DNA of 64,000 nucleotides from Centroberyx gerrardi (taxonomy: Eukaryota; Chordata; Actinopteri; Beryciformes; Berycidae): positions 23,464,840 through 23,528,839 of the forward strand of contig NC_136003.1 of assembly GCF_048128805.1 (NCBI RefSeq), written 5' to 3'. Position numbers and translations under genes: made by a program. Each line of letters begins with the position of its first letter. Positions within the stretch are counted from its first letter, which is position 1. Of this stretch, positions 40,451 to 64,000 are shown piece by piece. The notes under the pieces are model-generated. The model saw nothing but the letters and a program-made list of their open reading frames with translations, searched no databases and was not told the DNA's origin.

Positions 40451-43400
40451 CCCTGCCTCTTCCCTCTATCTAAATGACAGGATAATCTGTTGATCTATGA
40501 TGTATGAAAAGTGGCCTTAATATCAAACTCAACTTCCTCTTATGTTGTGTTCGGACGCGCAAATCAACTATGAACCATGGACGATGACAAGAGCTATGTA
40601 CTTTTTCTGTACTTTAACACCCTGTGGCCACACACATGCACTAGGCCTATCACAGTGTTGTTGGTTTTATAGTAGAAAAGGTCATGGTTTATCACAACAC
40701 GTGTTCAAGGTTAAACACCAAACAGATAATGTACAAATAACATATTTACTAATCAAGTCTAGCCTGAGTAAAAACACTGTAGGCCTGTCATGTTAAATAT
40801 ATTCACAGGCCCATGAACTGGTTGCCAATCAATCTAGTCTGTGCTTTTTATAATGACTATTTATCAGTGGTGACCTTCTGTTTCCTATAGTTGTCATTGT
40901 TCCCAACCAAGCTCTGTGGTGTAAACAATGGGAACATGAACTAATAACTGACCAATAACAAACTAACTGCATACATCCCCATACAATTTCAAACTAAATT
41001 TAAAGAATTTGCAACCTTTGGTGTGTTCTGACCAACCCAACCCTCTAATGGGCATGTACCATGTAGTCGGCTCATGTGAGTTTGAATGTTGTCACATGTC
41101 TGTCATGTCAGATTTCTAGTCATAAAAATTTATAATGATAATAATAAAGGTTTTTCTTGGACTGCCCACCCAAGTAAGAATCTGAGCTTCATAATGAGGA
41201 CTTTATTATGACAAAATATTTGCCACCAAGTGAATTGGCAGCAAACGAATGAGCTGTTAGTTGAACTGTGAGGAGTCAGAGCGGGAAAAGTTGGTCTTCT
41301 ATCTCTATCTGGAATAATCTCACTTCCTTTTTTGATTTCCTTTTTAGCAGCATAACAACTTACTCATAAAAGAACCACTATAGGAACTTGAGAACAACAC
41401 GTCATCAAACCATTAACAAAAAGCAAAATGCAAGTTGCCTATTGGCTCCTCAGTGATAGGGAAATTGCTTATAGAGTGACAAAAACACTTAATCTGCAAC
41501 ACTTTTACATAAATAAATAGCTGCTTTGTTACTCTCTGTCGCCAATTGATATAATATAATACAATACAATATGATTCAACCGATAGCCAGTTCATGAAAG
41601 CTTTTACATTTGCCGTTCTGAACACCAGGTGTCTGGTAGGTCTTTCCTGGGAAAAAACATCTGGCAACAGCGGTTTGTTTGGAATAAACAGAAGAAGAAC
41701 TGGGTAGTTAGCATGAGCAGCGATAGCCACCATGGCTGAACAGACAAAGAAAAGAGCAACACCTACAGAAACTCAAACTTCATCAACAAAAAATCCAAAG
41801 AAAAAGACGTCCTAGAACTGGTCACACTGCAAAAACTCCACAGCAATGACGGCTTAGCACCACAGATGGAGACAAACTTAAAAAAAAAAAGAAAAAAGAG
41901 GATCTCGCAGATTGCTATTTTGAATCCTACCCAAACAAACACAGCTGTTTGATAATATACTTCAGTCTGAACAGGCGCTTTCCCTTCAAATGAAAACACA
42001 TGATGTAGGGGCGCAGGGGAAATCTGTAGTTCATGTTAGGACTATATATGAGACCAAACAAATCAGGCAAACATCAATACAAAAACAGGCCGCAGCTGAA
42101 AGACACACCAACACCGGCTAATGAATGGCCACAGACTTATGCTGTACACCCACTCAGATTAGTAAAATACCAAAGCCTTTAGTAAGGACAGTTAAGGGGG
42201 GCTGAGTCTCCAGTCGGCCCCAGAAAACACACGACGCAGCATTCCTGCAGGGAAAGCCGTCTGCCTCTCAGGAACGCGTCCCGGTGCTCGGCTGGACCAG
42301 TGCACTTGTCCAGTGAAATTGGGAAACCATCCACGTGCTGCGACTGCATCGGTCTGAGTGCTTCTCATGCTCTCTCTCCTCTCACACCTTCCGTCTTTCC
42401 TGTTACACTGTCACTACAACTATGATGAAGGAAGAGGCGCCATTACAGTCTGAAAAGGTGACTGCTGAGCAAAAGTCAAAATGGATGCTGCAGATACAGA
42501 ACTTTTGGATCAGGGATGCTGGAGAGCAGCCTGGTGCAATAAGTCATCAGCTTTCAATTAGCTAATTAAATCTTGAGGGTTTATATATTTTTATCAAGAA
42601 AATGTGTGTTTTTCCTCTCACTGATGGGCCAATCGTCTCACGAAGAGTATAGGGGAAAAAATGATACGGTACTTCTTGATACTTTCCCCCTCAATATTGT
42701 ATTGCTATGCTGACACCACGCATCAATATGCTTAGTCACATCAAAGCTATTGATAAAAATGTATTAAATCAGTAAAAAGAAAATGGAGAACAAATAGCAG
42801 CAGATTATGTTTCACACACTTCTGCCTTCCAAATTCAGATACAAGTCAATACTACTGAAGACTAAAATGGCTACCTCAAGTTTTGTGCTCCCTTTTTTTT
42901 TTCTGGATATTGTTTGTATTTTGAATGATTTAACTAAATAACAGATTGATATTTTTGTTGTGTTTTTAATCATATTTTTGCTGTTGATTGCTTGTATGTT
43001 CTTATTCTTATTCACTGATACCACCTTATGCATTTAAAAGTTCCTTTGAAAGATGACAATGATGTTTTATCAAATGATGTTCTGCAAATTAAAGAGTGCT
43101 CAAACATTTTATATTTCATCGAGCTATTACCTTGTGGCTTTTTGCTCATGAATATAATTGAATTTAAGCATTTTACTGGAGAAGTGATGTAAGAGAAAAG
43201 TAAATCATAATATATAATAGTATGAAGCAGCTTCTCTTGTCACCTCCACTAATGGGGGAGCAGATAAAACGGCATTATGCTTTTCCCTTGGCCTTTCTGG
43301 CTTATGAAGTAGACAATATCATCACAGCTAGTTCATGTTTTCGCTCCCTGACTTGTGCAAGACATTGTAAACTTGTACTGTGCAGGTGAAAAACCCAACT

Positions 43401-45699
43401 GTGTCTGGCCCTTGTCCGAACTGCCCACCAGGCCGTGCAGTACCTGCTGATCAGGACGCCTTTTCAGTATACAGAGCATGAACATTATTCAAATTTCAAA
43501 GGCATTTTTCCCTTCCGACATCAGGACTGTGAATGCCAGGATATTATGCTGTATACCATGTGTTACACAGAGTCAAGATCAGAAACATACTGACATACTA
43601 ACTTGAAAAATGTACAGTGAAAAATGCCCATAACACTGTGCTTCATGATTAAATCCAAAGTGAAGAAAAACAGCCACACTTTGATGGCAGAAACATCAGC
43701 ATGCGGTATGGTTTTAATCTAGTATGTAAAACTTGTCATGTGGCATGTATTCCATGTTTTGCGTGCTACATTAGACTACAGCCTACTAACTGTTAGGACT
43801 GTGTATGTGCTGAACAGATTTTGGACACTGCCTGCCGCATCTTCTTTCTATTTAGTGGAGAAAAGGAGGGGTGACGTTTGGACTAACAGGACACCCGTGG
43901 TTTCCCATCCAAGGCCAAGGATGGACCGGGGCCAGGCCTGCTTAGCTTTAAATGCAGGCCAGGAGTTTGAGTCAGGGCCAAGGAGGCTCCTGCTATCCCA
44001 CAGCTAGGACTATTTGTGCCCTGCCGAGGAGCAGCAGCACTTATAGGTCCAACATACCTGTCAAATACGGCCTAATGCAAACTACCAAACCTGGTGGATA
44101 AGAGGTGATGAAGGCAGAACATTGGATATATCAATACTAGACAAATTTGACCTGGAATGAACAATGCTGACAATGTCTGGGTCAGTTCGGGACATTGTGT
44201 CTAAAACAGTCTCTCTGACAAAAATCACTATAATACATAAATACTGTAATGTCTGTGGTACTAGTGAGTTTATAGTGACCTTATCGTATCACTATAGCAT
44301 TCCTATAGGACATTGCATATAGTTTATAGTTCTGATGTGACATTTGTATAGTATTCTTCTAAAATGTATTTTAGGATTATTATTATTATTATAGTTATAT
44401 AGGTTTAAGGCTATCTGAAAATTTCCTGTCATATGTCGTTTGGCAAGCAAAAACATCCACCCATACACACACTAACACTGAAAAGTGCAAGTTCAAGTGC
44501 AATACGAGCTTTTTTAGCATAGATAGATAAAGCTTTGTTTCATTTGTTCCAATGTATCAGACCATAAATACATATCTGGGGTTTTGGAAAGTTTGGTCAC
44601 CCTAACTTTAATACTTAGGTACCAGCAGCCTATAGGCTACAGCGGTGGTCTTTGATGTTCGTAACATATAGGCCCATTTATTTTTATTTAGAAAAACACT
44701 TCCCTGCCACAGTGTCTTTAACAGCGTATGTGTGCTCGCTACTAAAATAATAGCAGAACTTCCTTCTTCTCGCTATAGTACAGTCACCGCCATTTCACAT
44801 ACTAGCTTCATTAAGAATTTAGGCAGATGTACTTTTGCCATTCGTTGTGAAGTTAACAATATTAGAAATCCTTCTCTCGGAAGAACGGCAGGAATCGAGA
44901 CTAGAAAACTATTAAACTGGTAAAATAAAGTCAATTTTAGGGCAAATAATGGTTCTTGACTTACCAAGTTTCCAATTAGTAGGCGTCGGCCGGTTGTGCT
45001 TACAGCAGTTTCAAGTGAGCCAGAATAAAATATGAAACTTCCGGTTATACATTTCAAAATAAAATTCTTGCCTTAGATATATGAACACTACAGATACCCC
45101 GCACACTGACAACAAAGAAAGTAATGTCCACATTGAAGTTAACGATGCAAAAATGGGGCAACATTTATAATCAAACATTGTGCAAAGTGCAAAAATTGTA
45201 CTGTACAAAAAGTGCTCAAAGAAAAAAGTGCACGGTGAGAAAACAGAGATGTTTCGGTGCTGTAGGCTACCGTCATCATTCTGTCTTCATCTGTAATTTT
45301 TGGATTTTTATCTTAGTTTTAGCATGAAGCACAAAGCGACATAATGCTATATAATCTTTTATATTTTTTTTACTGATTATTTTGATACGAGTTTTGGTGT
45401 TATTTACACCCCAGCAGTAGGCTTACTTAACACATGGTTTTATTCTGAGTGACACATTTTATGCTTTTGTTTTGAAGCCCAAATCGCAACACTTCCTGTC
45501 TGTTTCTACCTATCTGTGGCTAGCTTGACGAAGCACATCTCGCTCAAGATGCAGGAAGGAAATGGTCGCGTCATGAGGTGGGTGTGAAAAAAACAAAACA
45601 TTTCAAGAAACAGTTCTGCATCTCCATTAAAGATGTGAATTAAGGGGAAAACATCAACTAAATAGGCTTTACATGTTTTATAAGCATTGGATTTCATTG

Positions 45700-45700
<1 letters not shown>
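40451..45700. other. intergenic spacer, no recognised gene
   Basis: Between the divergent map3k14 and gpatch8 genes. The reading frames here are short, with no family motif and no supportable splice structure. A 27-codon ATG frame at about 41,731-41,814 is Lys/Thr-rich and matches nothing I know. Confidence 0.6.
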
Positions 45701-45702
<2 letters not shown>

Positions 45703-45757
<55 letters not shown>

Positions 45758-45790
45758 ATATGATATGATATATATGATATATATACAGTA
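45703..45790. repeat. (TA)n microsatellite
   Basis: A pure TA run at 45,703-45,754, followed by degenerate GATATATG units. Confidence 0.95.
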
Positions 45791-46924
45791 TATACATATA
45801 TAATACATTTTAGAGGGGGGGTCAAGACATCTCAGTCTAAGACTAAATAAATCCCCTCTAGTCTGTCCATTGACAAATAATAGTAATGTAATATTATAAA
45901 AAATATAATCATAATATTACTTATTATGTAATTTGTGTCGTGTTTTTGTGCACACGAGCAGCATATAGGCGTGTACTATTGTATATGCATAGCCTACTTA
46001 CTTATACTTGTTATAATATACATACATACATTATTCAATTGTCACAGCAGCAACAAACTTGGGACATACAGTAGGCTATATGTGACATGTTGACATATTG
46101 GCATGACGACATATTGACACATGACATGTAGTAAAGTTATTATTACTGCTATTGTTCCACTATATATAGCCCATTTTAAACTCTGTTCTATAAAAGTGCT
46201 GCAAAAAATAAAGTTATTATATTTTTTTATACTGGCATAATGAATGGTAGAACATAGGAGTAGTTTTTCTTATTGATGTGTTACTTTTTTTTTTTTTACA
46301 TTTATCAGTAGCTATCTTTGACAATACAGTCTCATTAGATTGATAAAGTCTGTTGAGTACGGTTGATATTGTATCCTGAACATCCCATATGTCTGGCTGT
46401 GGTTGCCTGATTATTGATTACTGAAAGATTTAAATTACTTTAAAACATGAGGGAAGTTTTCTGACGGCAGCACACATCCTCTCACAGTGAAAGTGTTTTG
46501 TTGGTTATGTACTGGTTTGCAGTGTATTTCCTAACGTGGTTTTTGTCCCATTATTCGTAGCAGGGCGAGGCAAATTCCAATCACTTCTAATGATTCTGAA
46601 GGGTCACATTTGTCCCATTATGCATTTGTTCCCAGAGGGGAGCGGTGTCATCCAGGATGCTATAATGTCACATGCTGCTGTACATCCACAAGGCAAGAGT
46701 GATTATCTGCTGCTTTTTAAGAGAGCTTTGAAGAGTTCGATAATGACATTAGCCATAGATCATGTTTTCCTGAGACAGTTTATTCCTCCCCCTTGATAAA
46801 GATGGACGACCCAAATTATTAGTAGTGATAATCTAACCTTGTCTTCAAGAAGATAGACCAAAGCATCTGACATCAATCTTGAGCTTTTGTCCCTGAAATA
46901 ATACACACATTGGTTTTCTTTTCA
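45791..46924. other. intergenic spacer, nothing recognised
   Basis: AT-rich, with no conserved frame. Confidence 0.5.
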
Positions 46925-47085
46925 CAGTAATAATGTAATGCTTTATTGATCCCTGTTAGTAAATTCTCTTTTCGCTTTCCCTCCCTGCACAGCAAGGGTC
47001 AGAGGTCAGAGGTCAGCTACAGAACAGGGAGGCATTCAGTGTCTTGCTCAAGGACACTTCAGCAGGGTGAATGCTTGTCAATGCT
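46925..47085. repeat. teleost interspersed repeat (GGTCAGAGGTCAG family)
   Basis: Contains CTTTATTGATCC, CCCTGCACAGCAAGGGTCAG and TTGCTCAAGGACACTTCAGC, a combination I recognise from many fish spacers. A second, shorter copy is at 52,257-52,350 in the gpatch8 intron. Confidence 0.5.
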
Positions 47086-48925
47086 TGGTCTTGCTATGCT
47101 GCCTTGTTGCCCCAAATACTTTGTCTTGTATCACCATCTGTGGTCTGATATCTGACTTCACTTGGCTGTCATCTACTGCTGCGTTATTTTCTCCTACAGG
47201 TCAGGACTGTGTAAGAGGCTGTGGACTCCAAATAGTTGAGATCAGCAAACAAAGAAATAGGTTTCCAAAATGAACTTTGTTTCACTTTGTTAGATTCAAT
47301 GTGTATGCGTAATTTTTGAATTGTAAACCAGAAGTACTTGTATGTATTTCACCTTGTATTTCACCTTGCTAGAAATAAAGCTGGACAGAATTTTTTTTTA
47401 CCAAAGTGTAGGTAATACTTTATCTGTCCATAAACTTATTCTGAATAGAGTTGTTTGTATGTTCAAAGAATGGCCACAAGATGGGGGCCTAAACTACTGA
47501 TTGAAAGGCATTTCAAGTTCAACACATTCATACCAGTGTTCACATTTACATGTATAGCCTCTGTGATGTGCCATCTAATGTAATTAACTGTGATAATACA
47601 TATTAGCCTGTTTAATGCTCAATCATTTTCCAAATCACTCATTCATTTAAGTGTAGTGCATTAGCACTGAATGCACCATCTTCTAGTTGTGCATATATCC
47701 TATATCTTGTGCTGCATATTATGTACAGAATCAATTCTTTAATATTCATTTGTTAGAGAAGTTATACATTATTTTATTGTATTGTCACTATTTATCTATT
47801 ACTGTAGACAATTCAGTTGTGAAGCTGGACATTCATCTGACTACAATATGTCCAGGTGTAGACCTGAAGGGAAGAAGACTATTGATCAAAGGGTGTAAGG
47901 GATGTAATGCCCATTCCCATTCACATCTATAAAACTTTTGATAATGGTGTAATGCTGTCTCTTTTCATGGTAAAAACTGACTAGCAATGTTGAGGAGACT
48001 CTGATGAAAGCTGATGCATTACATCATACCAATGTAAGAATTTAATCATCCTTGTGGTTTTGCACAGTCTAATTAGTGTTTGTGAACATGAACAACTCTC
48101 TCCAAGCCGGAAACCAGAGAGCTAAGATTTAACACTCTAATGTTATTAACATGGAAAATCTGGAGACGCTCCCTATAGAGAAACCTTTTCCAGATTACAT
48201 CCGGATATTATCAATCAATTTTATTGATGCAGATTTTCTTTCGTATTTCAATGGGGTTTTGGTGCAGACAGATTCTTCCACTCTTCCACAATTGCCACTA
48301 GAGGGGTTGAGTTCATTGTGAGCATCAATACTGCAAGGATAAGAGTTTCTTTCATATTTTAACAGCATATTCTTCTGTATATTTGGTACTGTCTCCTTGG
48401 TTCATCTTAATTTTTGGCCCAAATATCATGTTCAGCGAACTACAAAATGGTTTGCTTGTTTAGACAGACCAGTGAACATTGATAGATTAATAATGTAATA
48501 TCAAGTAGAATCAAGTGGGTGTAACTCCACAATTTTTTTGAAGTAGGAAAAAAACTTTAAAGGAACAAACTTTAAAAAAATAGCATAACCACATACTATT
48601 TTTGGGACAATTTACGATAGGCCTTTAAACACATTTAATGTTGTTACTCTTTATTTAGACAGCAGGAATGTGGCAGGACAGGTGGGATACAGGAGAGAAA
48701 GCTCTGCCAGGACTTGATCCTACAGGAGAGAACAGAATCGTCTATCTCTGGGAAACTACCATAGGGATTTATTATGATACTTAAGCACACTTTCATGTGG
48801 CACTTATATGATACTCTCTGTGGTTTTGTATGTGGTAACATCTGCAGTACATTAGCATAAGGCCTGTGGTGCATTACCAGATATTTGGTTGTCCTGAGAT
48901 ACAGTGGCGTACCGGGACAAAATAC
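47086..48925. other. intergenic spacer, nothing recognised
   Basis: No frame with family motifs and no repeat of known class that I could define. Confidence 0.5.
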
Positions 48926-48929
48926 TCTA

Positions 48930-49060
48930 TAAATACTCTCAGTTGGCTAAAGCACCTACCATGTGAATCCAGCATCTTGGGTTCAAAATCAGCCTTTGTT
49001 GCTTTCCCATCTTGCTTATCCTCTCTCCCATCCACATAATAGTTGCTTCTTTGACATTTT
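48930..49060 (+). mobile_element. degenerate tRNA-derived SINE
   Basis: GTTGGCTAAAGCACCTACC resembles a polymerase III A box and GGGTTCAAAATC a B box, about 30 bp apart. The pyrimidine-rich tail CCTCTCTCCC is like the SINE at 15,796-15,985. Confidence 0.5.
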
Positions 49061-50640
49061 TTCTGCACAGATTTGATAAGAGAAGGAAGCAAACGTCTTA
49101 TGATTTTATAAAGAGGACGGAAACATTCATGTGGCCTCAAATGCTCTCTGCTGACCGATGTAAGCTGTTGAAGAGAGGCAAGGCACGTGTGCTGGGGGTG
49201 AATAACCTACATAGTGGAAATACTGCGGTGTAAATGCTCCTCAGAATGGGTATAAGCCCCTTTTAGCTTGTAGTCCTTCAGGTGGTCAGTGTTAGTGATG
49301 CCTGTTTAGACACTCTGTCTTGGTGTTTCAATCTGAAAAGCCCCCCCCCACCTGCACGCCTATGCTCTGATACCTATATCAAGTATCAATGGAATACCAC
49401 AAGAGTATGTCCAAGTACCACCAAGTACCAATTTTGGGTACTTGGTGGTAGGGTGGATAAGATCTGAATTCAACACTGCCACAGTCCTAAAACTGCCTTA
49501 GCTCAGTGAGCCGATCAGAATCGACCAAACAGCGGTACGACAGTTTGACTAACAGCAGATATTACTCTCCTGCAGTCCTGCTGCTATTGGTGTTACCACA
49601 GCTGCTAAACTGGTCCCCCCAGTTGAATTAGCTAGGGATGTAAAATTTGACTCCTGTTTTAGATTCGGCACATTTGAACTCATTTGGCATAGAGAACAAA
49701 TGTTTGAGAGGCTGCATTGTTAGGGCAGGGTAGACGTGCTGACTGATGAACAGTGAAGTGGTTCTCCTTCTTTGAGCACAGCTTGGTGTCCAGTGTCCAG
49801 TATCCAGTTATGATTGCCTGTACTGGCCTCTGGTTGGGTGGATAACAGAACACAGTATTTCTCCAGACAGCAATGGTTAGCAACTGCTTGTGTGACTAAA
49901 ATGAAATGAATGTAAAGCTAACTGGACAGTTATGTGCTTTCTCCCAGCTAGTTTTCATTTTAATTTAGAAGGCTAACAAAGGAACGTGTTGATTAAAATA
50001 TGATATAGAAATTTACTGACCGATAGGCTGCATATTTTCTAATGTAATCATTTCTAATTATCATCCAGAAATAGACAGTACGATTTTATTTAAAACAAAC
50101 TTATGATTGTCTCCTTCAATAGTTTTTTTTATACTCCAAATATTTGATCAATATATATATATATAGATATATATATACATATATTTCAAATCAAAGGATT
50201 GATATCTTAATAATAATAATAACATATCACCATAATTCACCAAGCTGTGCAGTTCTCCTGCCAAAATGTACTGGGATAATATGGAAGATAGCCTACTTGG
50301 GAACCTTCTCCTGGGTTTTCTGCACTTTCTTACCAATACAATATATAAATAAAATTTAAGATAAGTCAGAATTTTGAGCAAATTACACTTTGATTTAGTT
50401 GCCAGATGTATGTAGTTCCATTGTCAGCTACACTGTAAAGCTGTCAGTAACCTCTTTGTGACCTGGCCAACGGTATCATAATCATCAAAGCTTTGTGAAA
50501 TATGAAAAATGCAGGCTTCTTCAAACTACAAATTTACTATGGATATACACAGTTTAAATGCAAAATAAATGCCTTTGGTCACATCTAACCCTTTTACTAG
50601 TCTAATTCTGCTAAATTCACAGATGATCTTTTATCATAAT
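49061..50640. other. intergenic spacer upstream of gpatch8
   Basis: Contains a short TA-rich run at about 50,150-50,180. Nothing coding is recognised. Confidence 0.5.
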
Positions 50641-50764
50641 AACCTGGTGGAGCTGAAAAGATGTATTCACAAGGAGCGAATCGTTCGTGAATCGCACGTC
50701 ACTGGAACAGCTAGTGTTGGACTCAGACAGAGCCAGTGAGAGAAGCTGCTGCTGTGTTCAGAAA
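50641..50764 (+). promoter_or_regulatory. gpatch8: gpatch8 5' UTR and proximal promoter (extent uncertain)
   Basis: Directly upstream of the start codon. It contains GCACGTCAC (50,694-50,702), which resembles a CRE half site, and no TATA box. The transcription start cannot be fixed from sequence. Confidence 0.4.

Positions 50765-64000
<13,236 letters not shown>

Noticed and set aside
41731-41814. Short Lys/Thr-rich ATG frame in a good Kozak-like context
   Set aside because: It is 27 codons with no homologue recognised and no splice continuation found.
45506-45808. 100-codon minus-strand frame
   Set aside because: Most of it is Ile/Tyr repeats encoded by the TA microsatellite.

Overview
The window reads as nuclear DNA of a ray-finned (probably percomorph teleost) fish. 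Genes are split by GT-AG introns, the spacers are AT-rich and full of hAT, Harbinger and Tc1 type MITEs, tRNA-derived SINEs, L1 and BEL/Pao relics, and the two single-copy genes are clear vertebrate orthologues. There are no prokaryotic features. All splice models here were read by eye from the sequence; no search or alignment program was run.

Region 1 (1-31,800, + strand): a tandem array of BAX-like Bcl-2 family genes. I see the last exon of one copy (A) at the left edge and six further copies: B (7,173-9,607), C (12,956-14,810), D (17,553-18,890), E (20,159-22,058), F (25,581-26,975) and G (28,457-30,079). The ancestral layout is six coding exons: start, alpha-1, BH3, BH1, BH2, membrane anchor. 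C, E and G can encode 164-171 residue proteins. B is open but has lost BH1 through an in-frame exon 4/5 fusion. D and F lost BH1 by a different deletion and have a broken splice acceptor. Two flank types exist (B/C/E versus D/F/G). Shared insertions and deletions indicate that a two-gene unit C-D was duplicated to E-F. Between the genes are transposon relics, including a TIR-bounded element carrying a ubiquitin-specific-protease-like reading frame.

Region 2 (32,105-about 40,300, - strand): a complete map3k14 (NIK) gene with 15 coding exons, reconstructed with every splice phase consistent (866 residues), plus a probable non-coding first exon and promoter near 40.15-40.45 kb.

Region 3 (40.45-50.65 kb): a 10 kb spacer with repeats and no gene that I recognise.

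Region 4 (50,765 to the right edge, + strand): the first two coding exons of gpatch8. Its G-patch exons lie beyond the window.

Functionally, BAX relatives act in mitochondrial apoptosis and NIK in non-canonical NF-kB signalling, so the left half is a cell-death and immune-signalling neighbourhood. The physical link need not be functional. The most unusual content is the BAX-like array: every copy departs from BAX in its BH3 core, pore-helix region or anchor tail, and BH1 was lost at least twice.
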